Below are positions 36,192 through 44,306 of a stretch of DNA of 64,000 nucleotides, one piece after another. Location: contig NZ_JAAOTJ010000008.1 of the NCBI RefSeq assembly GCF_011297335.1, positions 1-64,000 on the forward strand, in the 5' to 3' direction. How positions within the stretch are numbered: the first letter of the stretch is position 1; every line of letters starts with the position of its first letter. The translations under genes were made by a program, and so were the position numbers. A model generated the notes under the pieces. That model was not told the origin of the DNA. It did not search any database and saw nothing but the letters and a program-made list of their open reading frames with translations. This DNA comes from Catellatospora methionotrophica. Lineage in GTDB: Bacteria > Actinomycetota > Actinomycetes > Mycobacteriales > Micromonosporaceae.

Positions 36192-36272
36192 ATGTATCCG
36201 GTTCCGGCTCCGGCGCGGCCGCGCGGGAGCCGGCGCACGCCCCGCACCGACCCGCCGATGGAGATCCAGTGA
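36192..36272 (+). CDS. Possible 26-codon bridging micro-ORF
   Basis: ATG 36192 follows the kinase stop directly (TAGATG), with no Shine-Dalgarno sequence. The frame is open for 26 codons and ends TGA 36270-36272, overlapping the sulfotransferase GTG. The peptide is Pro/Arg-rich. Re-initiation after the stop could feed the next start. It may equally be chance. Confidence 0.3.
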   Translation: MYPVPAPARPRGSRRTPRTDPPMEIQ

Positions 36273-37141
36273 AGACGTCGAACGTGCCCGAGTCGGTCAA
36301 GCGGGTGGTCCACCTCGGCTCCCGTTCGGTCGGCTGGATGACCTCGGGTGCGCGCATGCTGCCGTCGTTCCTGATCTGCGGTGGCCAGCGCTGCGGGACC
36401 ACGTCGCTGTACCGCGCGCTCGCCGCGCATCCCGCCGTGCTCAAGGCGGTGCTGCACAAGGGAGTGCACTACTTCGACACCAGCTACCACCGGGGCCGGG
36501 CCTGGTATCAGGGGCACTTCCCGCTGCGCCGCACCGCCGCCCGCCTGGAGCGGGAACTCGGCGTGCCGCCGCAGACGTTCGAGTCCAGCCCGTACTACCT
36601 CTACCACCCGCACGCGGGCGCGCGCATCGGCCGCGACCTGCCCGGCGTCAAGCTGATCGTGCTGGTCCGCGACCCGGTCGAGCGCGCCTACTCGCAGCAC
36701 GCGCACGAGGTCGCGCGCGGCTTCGAGACCGTCACCGACTTCGAGCAGGCGCTGGACCTGGAACCGGCCCGGCTGCGCGGGCAGCGTGAACGCCTGCTCG
36801 CCGACCAACACGCGTACTCCTTCTCCCACCAGCACCACGGCTACCGCGCGCGCGGCGAGTACGCCGTCTACCTGCGGCGGCTGGCCGAGCACGTGGGGCG
36901 TGACCGGATCCTGGTGGTGGAGAGCGAGCGCTTCTTCGCCCAGCCCCGCCCGGTGTACGACGAGGTCCTGTCGTTCCTGGACCTACCCCAGCTCAGCTAC
37001 CCCCAGTTCGAGCAGCACAACGCCCGGCCGCGCAGCGCGCCGATGCCCGCCCGGCTGCGCGCCGCGCTGACCGCGCACTACGCCCCGCACGACGCCGAAC
37101 TGGCCGGCTGGCTGGGCCACACCCCGAGCTGGCGCGCATGA
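36269..37141 (+). CDS. Sulfotransferase (PAPS-dependent)
   Basis: A 290-residue protein of the Sulfotransfer_1 family, moving sulfate from PAPS to an acceptor hydroxyl or amine. The 5'-phosphosulfate loop is GGQRCGTTSLYRAL (38-51) and the 3'-phosphate site is LVRDPVERAYSQH (132-144). KGVHYFD (about 66) resembles the catalytic KExxFFD region of carbohydrate sulfotransferases. GTG 36269 is the start, matching KTSNVPES. Its stop overlaps the flippase start (ATGA). The linked APS kinase at 27510 can supply PAPS, and the neighbours make a glycan the probable acceptor. Confidence 0.87.
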   Translation: MKTSNVPESVKRVVHLGSRSVGWMTSGARMLPSFLICGGQRCGTTSLYRALAAHPAVLKAVLHKGVHYFDTSYHRGRAWYQGHFPLRRTAARLERELGVPPQTFESSPYYLYHPHAGARIGRDLPGVKLIVLVRDPVERAYSQHAHEVARGFETVTDFEQALDLEPARLRGQRERLLADQHAYSFSHQHHGYRARGEYAVYLRRLAEHVGRDRILVVESERFFAQPRPVYDEVLSFLDLPQLSYPQFEQHNARPRSAPMPARLRAALTAHYAPHDAELAGWLGHTPSWRA

Positions 37142-38763
37142 CCGGTCGGCTCAGCGCACCACCGGGCGCCAACACACCCCGCCAGACGGCACCGCAGCGC
37201 ACCGCACCCGCCGCCCCGCCGGACGGTGCGGCTACCGAGATGTCCGGGTTCGCCCGGGGCGGAGTGGCGAACCTCGCCGGGGCGGCCCTGGCGGCGGTGG
37301 CCGGGGTCGGTGTGACCTGGCTGGTCGCGCGCGGGCTCGGCCCGGACGCGGCGGGCTCGTTCTTCGCCGCCACGGCCGCGTTCGTGCTGGTCGGCGGCAT
37401 CGCCCGGCTGGGCACCACCACCGCGCTGGTCTACTGGCCGGCCCGGCTGCGGGCCCAGGGGCGGCCCGAGCTGATCGGGCCGTGCCTGCGCAGCGGGCTG
37501 GTCCCGGTCGCGGTGCTCGGCGTGCTGCTGGGTGTCGCGGTATGGCTGACCGCCGGGCGCTTCGTGCCCGAGTACGCCGCCCCGCTCACCATGCTGGCCC
37601 TGTTCCTGCCGGTCGCGGCCCTGTCCGAGGCGCTGCTCGCGGCGACCCGCGGTTACCGCATGATGCGCCCCACCGTGCTGCTCGAGAAGATCATGCGCCC
37701 CGCCACGCAGCTGCTGTGCGTGGGCTCGCTGGCCGTGCTGGCCCTGTCCGACATCATCTCGCCGCCGTCGACCTGGGCGCTGGCCTGGGTGCTGCCGTAC
37801 GTGCCGGGAGCCGCCATCGCCGGGTTCCTGGTGTGGCGGCGCTGGCACCACGAGCCGACGCTGACCCGTGGCGACCGGCTGGCCGCCCGGATCGAGGGCC
37901 GCACCGTCGGTGCCGCGTTCTGGCGCTACACCGCGCCCCGCGCGCTGGCCAACGCGGCGCAGACCGCCCTGCAGCGGGTCGACGTGCTCATGGTCGCCGG
38001 GCTGGCCGGTCTCGCCCCCGCCGCCGCGTACGCCGTCGCGGGCCGCTTCGTCGTGCTCGGGCAGCTCGCCAACGGCTCCATCGCGCAGGTCGTGCAGCCA
38101 CGGCTGGCCGAGACCCTGTCGGTCGGCGACCACGCGGGCGCGCTGCGGCTCTACCAGACGGCCACCGCCTGGCTCGTGATGATCAGCTGGCCGCTGCACC
38201 TGGTCGTCGCCTGCTACGCCGACCTGTACCTGGGGCTGTTCGGGGCGTCGTACACCTCGGCCGCGACCGCGGTGCGGGTGCTGGCCGCCGCGATGCTGAT
38301 CAGCACCGGCTGCGGGATGGTCGACATGGTGCTGTCGATGGCCGGGCGCACCACCTGGAACCTGATGAACGTGCTGCTGGCGCTGGTCACCATGGTCGCC
38401 ATCGACCTGGTCGCGATCCCCCGGCTCGGCGTGGTCGGGGCCGCCATCGGCCTGGCCGCCGCCGTCGCGGTGAACAACCTGCTGCCGCTGGCCCAGCTGG
38501 CCACCTCGCTGCACCTGCACCCGTTCGGCTCCGGCACCCGCACCGCGATGGCGCTGGCCGCCGGGAGCTTCGGCGTGCTGCCCTGGCTGGTGCGCCTGGT
38601 GGTGCCGAGCCAGCCGCTGGGCACGGGCGCCGCACTGGTGCTGGCCACCGGGGTCTACATCGGCGGGTTGCGCCGCTTCCAGGATCGGCTGGGCCTGCCG
38701 GCCCTGCTCGCGGCGGCCCGACCCGGCCGCCGCAACACCGTCAAGGCCGCTTCGCAGGGATAG
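37138..38763 (+). CDS. Wzx-type oligosaccharide flippase (MOP superfamily)
   Basis: A 541-residue membrane protein with about 13 or 14 hydrophobic helices. It follows a disordered Pro/Ala N-terminus (1-35). The RGGVANLAGAALAAVAGVGV segment and the late GLAAAVAVNNLLPLAQL are typical of polysaccharide_synt/MOP flippases. It would turn undecaprenyl-linked repeat units to the outer face for the ligase/polymerase at 33420. The basic tail after the last helix is short. It overlaps the sulfotransferase stop, and a family B-like gap is absent. Substrate cannot be predicted. Confidence 0.87.
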   Translation: MTGRLSAPPGANTPRQTAPQRTAPAAPPDGAATEMSGFARGGVANLAGAALAAVAGVGVTWLVARGLGPDAAGSFFAATAAFVLVGGIARLGTTTALVYWPARLRAQGRPELIGPCLRSGLVPVAVLGVLLGVAVWLTAGRFVPEYAAPLTMLALFLPVAALSEALLAATRGYRMMRPTVLLEKIMRPATQLLCVGSLAVLALSDIISPPSTWALAWVLPYVPGAAIAGFLVWRRWHHEPTLTRGDRLAARIEGRTVGAAFWRYTAPRALANAAQTALQRVDVLMVAGLAGLAPAAAYAVAGRFVVLGQLANGSIAQVVQPRLAETLSVGDHAGALRLYQTATAWLVMISWPLHLVVACYADLYLGLFGASYTSAATAVRVLAAAMLISTGCGMVDMVLSMAGRTTWNLMNVLLALVTMVAIDLVAIPRLGVVGAAIGLAAAVAVNNLLPLAQLATSLHLHPFGSGTRTAMALAAGSFGVLPWLVRLVVPSQPLGTGAALVLATGVYIGGLRRFQDRLGLPALLAAARPGRRNTVKAASQG

Positions 38764-38815
38764 CGGAGCGGAAGCAAGGACAGCACCGCTCAAGAAGAAA
38801 AGGAACACGAACCGC

Positions 38816-39568
38816 ATGCGCGCCGACTACACCGAGATCTTCCAGGACGAGGCGACGGTCGAGAAATACGAGCACGTCGTATACGCCCCGGACAGCTACG
38901 CCTCGGCGATAAATCGACGCCAACGCGCCTACCTGCGGCGGCTGGCGAAACGGGCGTTCCCCTACCGCCGCCCCGTGCAGCACGACTTCGCCTGCGGCAC
39001 CGGCCGGGCCATCCGGATCCTGCACGGGCTGGTCCGCGGGGCGCACGGCTACGACACGTCGGCGGCGATGCTCGCCAAGGCCGAGGAGGTCGGCGCGTAC
39101 GCCGAGCTGCACCACGTCGCCGCCGAGGGCGAGGTGCCCGATCCCGCGCCGACCGAGATCCCGGCCCTGGTCACCATCTTCCGGCTGCTGCTCAACGTCG
39201 ACAACGACGTACGCGAGCGGGCCATCGCGTTCTCCGCGAAGGTGCTGCCCAACTACGACGCGGGCCTGCTCGTCGTCGAGAACCACGGCAACCGGCACTC
39301 GCTGCGCCACCTGCGCCACGCCCGGCACACCGGCTCGCCCTGGTTCGCCGAACTCGACCACACCGAGGTCGCCGAACTGCTCGACCGGCACGGCTTCACC
39401 ATCGTCGAGCAGCGCGGCTTCGCCCTGTTCACGCAGGGCTGGTACGGCCGCCGCGGCCTGCGCACCCTGGCCAGGCTCGTCGACGACTTCGTCGCCCGCA
39501 CCGGCTGGGGCGGCACCTGGGCCGTGAACGTGCTGTACGTCGCCCGCCGCACCCGGACCGGCGACTGA
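38816..39568 (+). CDS. Class I SAM-dependent methyltransferase
   Basis: A 250-residue methyltransferase with motif I FACGTGRAIRIL (about 59-70) and the acidic ribose strand GYDTSAAMLAKA (about 77-88). No signal or membrane segment is visible, so it is cytoplasmic. AAAAGGAAC lies before ATG 38816. It follows the flippase by 52 bases and precedes the second GH26-like gene by one base, so it belongs to the operon. A sugar O- or N-methylation role is inference. The acceptor is unknown. Confidence 0.83.
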   Translation: MRADYTEIFQDEATVEKYEHVVYAPDSYASAINRRQRAYLRRLAKRAFPYRRPVQHDFACGTGRAIRILHGLVRGAHGYDTSAAMLAKAEEVGAYAELHHVAAEGEVPDPAPTEIPALVTIFRLLLNVDNDVRERAIAFSAKVLPNYDAGLLVVENHGNRHSLRHLRHARHTGSPWFAELDHTEVAELLDRHGFTIVEQRGFALFTQGWYGRRGLRTLARLVDDFVARTGWGGTWAVNVLYVARRTRTGD

Positions 39569-39569
39569 C

Positions 39570-40553
39570 ATGTCCCGCCTGCTGCGGATCCTGACCGGGG
39601 TAGCCGCCGTGGCCACGATGGCCACGTGCGGCTCCCCGCCCCCGGCCGACCGTGGCATCGCGGTGTCCCCGCCACCCGGCTCCCCCGTCGCGCCCGCCGC
39701 GGCGGGCGGGCCGGTCGCCGCCCCCGCGACCGGCGCGCTGCTCGGCGCGTGGGTGCGCCCCGACAGCCTCACCCAGGCCGGGCGGGTCACCGGCGTCGCC
39801 GCGTTCGAAGCCGACCTGGGGCGGCGGCTCGACGTCGTCAACACGTACCGCCGCCTGCGCGAGGAGTTCGGCACCAGCTCCGACCGGATGTTCCTGCAGT
39901 CCGGGGCGACGCTGATGTTCAGCTGGACCGGCGGGCCGAGCGCCGAGGTCGTCCTCGGCGACCACGACGACGAGATCCGCGAGCACGCCCAGCAGGCCCG
40001 TGACCTGGACGTGCCGGTGCTGCTACGGCTGCGCTGGGAGATGGACCGGCCCAACCTGCTGGCCGAGGTCGGCTCGCCCGAGGAGTACGTCGCCGCCTGG
40101 CGGCACACCCGCGCCCTGTTCGCCGCCGAGGGCGCCGACAACGTGTCCTGGGTATGGTGCCCGACCGAGGAGGGCTTCACCTCCGGCCGCGCCCAGGACT
40201 TCTACCCCGGCGACGAGCACGTCGACTGGACCTGCGTCGACGTGTACGCCGGTTCCGAGCTGACCCCGCTGGGCGACCTGCTCGAACCCTTCCTCCGCTG
40301 GGCCGCCGCCCGCCCCCACCCCATCATGATCGGCGAGTACGGCGTCTCCCGCGCCTGGACCGCCGCCCAGCGCGCCTCCTGGCTACGCGACGCGACCACC
40401 GTCTTCCGCCGCAACACCCAGATCAAGGCCGTCCTCTACTTCGAGTCCAACCCCGACAACCGCACCCCCGCCGGCGAGTTCGCCCTCCGCCCCGACCGCG
40501 CCCCCCTCACCGCCTTCCGCGAAACCGCCCTAGACCCCCACTTCACCCGCTGA
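39570..40553 (+). CDS. GH26-like lipoprotein
   Basis: A 327-residue exported lipoprotein with lipobox ATMATC (lipidated C20), a short Ala/Pro linker, and a GH26-like barrel. The catalytic candidates are E157 in RWEMDRP and E256 in GEYGV, equivalent to E599 and E718 of the protein encoded at 29078. Shared local patterns such as FYPGDEHVDWTC against LYPGDDVVDWVA confirm the relation. It would remain on the outer membrane face and trim or transfer the exported glycan. It ends the main operon; a family C palindrome lies 36 bases past its stop. Confidence 0.8.
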   Translation: MSRLLRILTGVAAVATMATCGSPPPADRGIAVSPPPGSPVAPAAAGGPVAAPATGALLGAWVRPDSLTQAGRVTGVAAFEADLGRRLDVVNTYRRLREEFGTSSDRMFLQSGATLMFSWTGGPSAEVVLGDHDDEIREHAQQARDLDVPVLLRLRWEMDRPNLLAEVGSPEEYVAAWRHTRALFAAEGADNVSWVWCPTEEGFTSGRAQDFYPGDEHVDWTCVDVYAGSELTPLGDLLEPFLRWAAARPHPIMIGEYGVSRAWTAAQRASWLRDATTVFRRNTQIKAVLYFESNPDNRTPAGEFALRPDRAPLTAFRETALDPHFTR

Positions 40554-40588
40554 CCAGCCCCGGGCCCGGCGCGCCGGGTCCGGGGCAT

Positions 40589-40649
40589 GATCGCTGTTTG
40601 CGGTCAGAACCTCGGTTCAGACCACAGGTTCTGACCCGAAACAGCGATC
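40589..40649. repeat. Family C 61-bp palindrome, copy 2
   Basis: GATCGCTGTTTGCGGTCAGAA pairs with TTCTGACCCGAAACAGCGATC across exactly 61 bases, with a single mismatch in the first 21. It lies between the converging stops at 40553 and 40663. Confidence 0.92.
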
Positions 40650-40662
40650 TTGGAAGTCCGGT

Positions 40663-40863
40663 TCAGCGGTTGAACTCGCCCGCCTTCACACCGGCGATGA
40701 ACGAACGCCACGATGCGGGCGAGAACGGCAGGACCGGGCCTCCCGGCTGATCCTTGGAGTCACGTACGCCGACAGCATCCGCCATGAACGCGATCTCGAC
40801 ACAGCTCCCGTTTCCGGCGTCGCTGCGACTGCTCTTGAACCAGCTCGCCCCAGTGCGATTCAT
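40663..40863 (-). CDS. DUF397 domain-containing protein
   Basis: A 66-residue protein covering a single DUF397 domain. The N-terminal WFKSSRSDAGNGSCVEIA, VGVRDSKD, and C-terminal LPFSPASWRSFIAGVKAGEF are all family-typical. DUF397 proteins partner adjacent WhiJ-like XRE regulators in actinobacteria and influence development or antibiotic production. It lies 15 bases after the regulator stop, so they form a two-gene operon. Possible antitoxin-like or anti-regulator action is only proposed for the family. Confidence 0.93.
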   Translation of the reverse strand: MNRTGASWFKSSRSDAGNGSCVEIAFMADAVGVRDSKDQPGGPVLPFSPASWRSFIAGVKAGEFNR

Positions 40864-40878
40864 TCACACAGGGTAGAC

Positions 40879-41763
40879 CTACAACCTCGTCCGAACCTGC
40901 TCAATGAACTCGATGGATTCCGACGGGTTGAGCGCCTCCGCCCGCAAGCGATTGTAGTTTTCCTGGTATGCAGGGATGTGGCTGGGATCGTCCAGTGGCA
41001 GTTCGCCCACCACGGTCTCCAGGAAGGTCACAGTCGGCGCTTCCGCAAATTGCATGATCGTGTACGCCCCCAGGTTGAAGTGCCGAGCGGTGTCCTTGCG
41101 CAACACCTGGATCGTGACCTTGTTGCGCATTGCAACGAGATGGCTGAGCTGCTGAGCGAATACCTCCGGACCCCCATAGGGACGCTCCAGGACCGACTCG
41201 TGAAGAATCCACCACAGCTTCAGCGAACCATCCTGGATCCGGCGCTGCCTCGTCATCCGAACCTGGATGACTCGCTCCAGCTCCTCAGCACTTCGATCTA
41301 TCGGGGCGACGAGGAACAGCGCCCGCGCGTATTGCTCGATCTGCAGCAGTCCGTGTACGACGTTGGCGTTCCAGGCGGCGATCTCGGCAGCCTCGTGTTC
41401 GAAGGCCACGTAGGTCGCCAACCTCTCATCCGGGGCCACGCGCTCCCACCAACCCGGCCGACGAGCCTCCCTCGCCAGCTCCCACATGCGTTCCCGCTCC
41501 GCCAGTTCGGTCACGCCGTAGAGGTCGAGCAGCAGGAACAGGTCGCCCTTACCGACGTTGGACTGCGCCAGCTCGATCCGGCTGACTTTGCCCTGCGAGC
41601 AGCCGAGCTGTTCGGCGACGAAGTCGGCGGTGTAACCCTTCTGCTCGCGCAACGCGCGCAGCGCCAAGCCCACCTTCCGACCGCGTACGTTCGCGTTGAC
41701 CTTCGCCGGAATCGCCACGAGCCAAGCATTACGAGGGCGACGGCGAATGTCCATACTTCGCAT
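40879..41763 (-). CDS. XRE/WhiJ-like regulator with DUF5753 domain
   Basis: A 294-residue regulator. It has a helix-turn-helix domain (about 30-85; GYTADFVAEQLGCSQGKVSR) and a long DUF5753 domain (about 105-285; NVVHGLLQIEQYARALF, HESVLERPYGG). This architecture is the WhiJ type found with DUF397 partners. The start is uncertain: ATG 41763, ATG 41754 or GTG 41718 are all in frame. The plus-strand neighbour begins only 28 bases away at its longest start, so one of the two is probably shorter. Codon use is less GC-biased than in flanking genes, which suggests acquisition. Confidence 0.88.
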   Translation of the reverse strand: MRSMDIRRRPRNAWLVAIPAKVNANVRGRKVGLALRALREQKGYTADFVAEQLGCSQGKVSRIELAQSNVGKGDLFLLLDLYGVTELAERERMWELAREARRPGWWERVAPDERLATYVAFEHEAAEIAAWNANVVHGLLQIEQYARALFLVAPIDRSAEELERVIQVRMTRQRRIQDGSLKLWWILHESVLERPYGGPEVFAQQLSHLVAMRNKVTIQVLRKDTARHFNLGAYTIMQFAEAPTVTFLETVVGELPLDDPSHIPAYQENYNRLRAEALNPSESIEFIEQVRTRL

Positions 41764-41791
41764 CGATCAACTTCTTGCCTTCTTAAAGTGA

Positions 41792-42142
41792 ATGATGCAA
41801 TCTAGCCTCATGCTTGAAGACATCGACGCTCTCGATATGCCTCGCGCCTTCCTGCTGCGGTGCGTGGAGGTGCACGATCCCGAAGATCCGGACGACTCCT
41901 GCCTGGGCATCCTTGCTGCGGGCATGGAATGCAGGAACTGGACCCTGGTGCGCTGGAGCACCGGCCGGACCTGGGGCACGTTCGACTCCGCCCGCAGCGC
42001 CCGTCGGCGCTTCAGCATGTTCTGCGAGGTGGAGATCGTCTGGGCACAGCCCGTAGTTGACGAACGAGGGAGCCGAGCCGGGCGGGCGCACCCCGGAACG
42101 GCTCGGCCACAAGGCCCTACCCGCCCTCGCTCGCGCGAATGA
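41792..42142 (+). CDS. Small hypothetical protein divergent from the XRE gene
   Basis: A protein of up to 116 residues without a recognised domain. The conserved-looking core is LLRCVEVHDPEDPDDSC, then WTLVRWSTGRTWG. The tail is Arg/Pro-rich and looks disordered. ATG 41837 (MPRAFLL) is an attractive alternative start, as the first 15 codons leave little room for a promoter of the divergent regulator. Small genes of this kind are often near XRE/DUF397 pairs, but a functional link is not proven. Confidence 0.5.
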   Translation: MMQSSLMLEDIDALDMPRAFLLRCVEVHDPEDPDDSCLGILAAGMECRNWTLVRWSTGRTWGTFDSARSARRRFSMFCEVEIVWAQPVVDERGSRAGRAHPGTARPQGPTRPRSRE

Positions 42143-42163
42143 CCCGGGAGCCGAAGACCGCCG

Positions 42164-42240
42164 CCCGCGAAGATCGCTGTTTGCGGTCAAAAAGTGCGGT
42201 CCAACCACAGATTCTGACCACAAACAGTGATCTTCGCGGG
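42164..42240. repeat. Family C 61-bp palindrome, copy 3, with longer arms
   Basis: The 61-base core (42172-42232) has arms extended outward by CCCGCGAA and TTCGCGGG, giving 77 bases in all. It lies 22 bases beyond the stop of the small hypothetical gene and starts a gap of about 300 bases that also contains a family B repeat and G-rich DNA. Confidence 0.9.
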
Positions 42241-42256
42241 CAGTCCTGCCGAGTGC

Positions 42257-42309
42257 CGTTAGGAAGGGCACCTTCCTTTACGCATGGCGATGGGAAGGTG
42301 CCCTTCCTT
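42257..42309. repeat. Family B repeat, locus 2
   Basis: GGAAGGGCACCTTCC and GGAAGGTGCCCTTCC are inverted relative to each other and separated by TTTACGCATGGCGATG. The spacer is clearly related to that of the element at 10552, so the two arose from one unit, with one half inverted. Confidence 0.88.
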
Positions 42310-42449
42310 CGCGCAGGCGCGCAGGCGCGGGGGTACGGCGGCGCGGGGCCACGGCGGCGCGGCGGTACGGGGCACGGCTGCGCGGGCGTGGCGGTGTGGG
42401 CACGGCGGCGTGGCGGTGCGGAGTAGCGGGGACAGCGGTCAGGTGGGGG
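42310..42449. other. G-rich low-complexity stretch
   Basis: This strand is almost free of pyrimidine runs and built from words such as GGCGCG, GCACGGCGGCG and GTGGCGGTGCGG. I see no gene or clear promoter here. It lies downstream of converging genes and may be degraded repeat DNA. Confidence 0.5.
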
Positions 42450-43256
42450 TCAGCGGCGGCGGAGGGCGGAGGTGGCTAGGAGGCGGGCGGCGTAGGGGAG
42501 GTCGTGGACGAGGTAGCGGCCGGCGAGGCGGCCGGGTTCCTGGGCGAGGCGGTGGGCCCATTCGAGGCCGCTGCGCTGCATCCAGATCGGGGCGCGGTGC
42601 AGTTCGCCCGCGACGAAGCCGATGGCCGCCCCGCAGCCGATGAACCAGGTGAACGGCAGTTCGGCGCGCAGGTCGGAGATGACCCGCTCCTGCTTCGGGA
42701 AGCCCAGGCCGACGAAGACGAAGTCGGGTTTGGCCTCGATGACGTCGGTGTACACCTGCGCGCAGGTGTCGGGGTCGAGGTCGAAGCCGAACGGCGGGGC
42801 GACCTGCCCGGCGATGCGCAGTCCGGGGCATCCGGCGGCGAGCACGGACGCGGCCTTGACCGCGCCGTCCGTGCCGGTCTCGTCGGGGGGCGTGCCGCCG
42901 AGCAGGTAGACCGAGCGCCCGGCGCGGCCGAGGGCGGCGGACAGGCTCCAGATGAGACCGGATCCGGTCACCCGTTCGGGTAGCGGGGTGCGGGACAGTT
43001 TGCTGGCCCAGACCAGCGGCATGCCGTCGGCGACGACGAGCGTCGCGTCCTCCAGGAAGCCGCGTACCTCAGCCGCGCGCGCACCGCGGCCGGAGGCCAG
43101 CCGCATGATGTCGACGTTCGGGGTGAGGATGCGTCCCCCGTCGCCGCGCTCCAGCGCGGTGATCACTCTGTCGGCCACGGCCTCCTCGGTGACGGCGTCG
43201 AACCAGGTGCCGGCGAGGTGGACCTTTCGGCCATAAACAGTCCCCGTAAAAGCCAT
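42450..43256 (-). CDS. WecG/TagA/CpsF family glycosyltransferase
   Basis: A 268-residue enzyme of the GT26 family, which transfers ManNAc-type or other sugars onto lipid-linked primers. Features are TPNVDIMRLA (about 45-54), ADGMPLVWASKL (about 75-86), and the C-terminal FVGLGFPKQE (about 197-206), all typical. A cytoplasmic soluble protein, it acts at the membrane through its C-terminal Arg-rich helices. ATG 43256 is chosen; a long frame to 44300 is only the antisense of the next gene. It diverges from the second sulfotransferase and shares its promoter gap. Confidence 0.9.
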   Translation of the reverse strand: MAFTGTVYGRKVHLAGTWFDAVTEEAVADRVITALERGDGGRILTPNVDIMRLASGRGARAAEVRGFLEDATLVVADGMPLVWASKLSRTPLPERVTGSGLIWSLSAALGRAGRSVYLLGGTPPDETGTDGAVKAASVLAAGCPGLRIAGQVAPPFGFDLDPDTCAQVYTDVIEAKPDFVFVGLGFPKQERVISDLRAELPFTWFIGCGAAIGFVAGELHRAPIWMQRSGLEWAHRLAQEPGRLAGRYLVHDLPYAARLLATSALRRR

Positions 43257-43343
43257 GAATTCAGACAATACAGACCAACAACACTGTTCGGTCGTTATAC
43301 CGCATGAGCGCGTCGCGGACCGGCACGCCGCAGTGGGGGATGT

Positions 43344-44306
43344 ATGACGACCAGGGTTCTTTTCGTCGGTGGGCTCGGCCGTAGCGGCACGACGCTGATC
43401 GAGCGCGTGCTGGGCGAACTGCCCGGCGTGTGCGCCCTGGGCGAGATCGTCCATCTGTGGCAGCGCGATCTGCGCGACGACGAGCGCTGCGGCTGCGGTG
43501 AGCGGTTCAGCGGCTGCGACTTCTGGCAGCGCGTCGGCGTGGTCGCGTTCGGCGGCTGGCACCGGGTGGACGTGCACCGCATCCTGGCGCTGCGCGACCT
43601 GGTCGAGCGCACCCGGCACATCCCCCGGCTGGCCGGGTCGAGCCGCCTGGCCAGGGACTTCACCACGCTGGTCACCGAGTACGCCGACTACTACGGGCGC
43701 ATCTACGCCGCGGCCGCCGAGGTCTCCGGCGCGAGCGTCGTCATCGACTCGTCCAAGCACAGCGCTCTCGCGCACTGCCTGCGCTGGTCGGAGGCGGTGG
43801 ACCTGCGGGTGCTGCACGTGGTGCGCGACGCCCGCGGGGTGGCGTACTCGTGGACCAAGACCGTGGCGCGGCCCGAGACCGACGGCACGGAGGAGATGAC
43901 GCGTTACGCCCCGACCCGCAGCGCGCTGCTGTGGAACGCGCACAACGCGGCCTTCGGGCTGCTGCGCCGCCGGGGCGTCGCCGTACGCCGGGTGCGGTAT
44001 GAGGAGTTCCTGGCCCGGCCCCGCAACAGCGTGCTGCGTATCGCCGCGTTCATGGGGCTGGACCCGTCCGTGATGGACCTGGGCTTCGTCGACGACGACG
44101 CCGTCGAGCTGTCCGTCGGCCACAGCGCCGCGGGCAACCCGATGCGGTTCACGGTCGGGCGCATCGAGTTGCGCCGCGACGACGCCTGGCGGCGGCACCT
44201 GCCGCCCCGCCAGCGCGCCCTGGTCGGGGCCGTCTGCGCACCGCTGCTGCGGGCGTACGGGTACCCGCTGAGCAGTACCGCCGAGATCGTGGGAGCACAC
44301 CGATGA
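43344..44306 (+). CDS. Second sulfotransferase
   Basis: A 320-residue PAPS-dependent sulfotransferase distinct from that at 36269. The 5'-phosphosulfate loop is GGLGRSGTTLIER (9-21). The 3'-phosphate site is VVRDARGVAYSW (about 157-168). A Cys-rich insert, RCGCGERFSGC (about 51-61), might bind metal or form a disulfide; the first enzyme lacks it. It is cytoplasmic. It overlaps the glycosyltransferase start by four bases (ATGA), coupling sulfation and glycosylation. The acceptor is unknown. Confidence 0.88.
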   Translation: MTTRVLFVGGLGRSGTTLIERVLGELPGVCALGEIVHLWQRDLRDDERCGCGERFSGCDFWQRVGVVAFGGWHRVDVHRILALRDLVERTRHIPRLAGSSRLARDFTTLVTEYADYYGRIYAAAAEVSGASVVIDSSKHSALAHCLRWSEAVDLRVLHVVRDARGVAYSWTKTVARPETDGTEEMTRYAPTRSALLWNAHNAAFGLLRRRGVAVRRVRYEEFLARPRNSVLRIAAFMGLDPSVMDLGFVDDDAVELSVGHSAAGNPMRFTVGRIELRRDDAWRRHLPPRQRALVGAVCAPLLRAYGYPLSSTAEIVGAHR

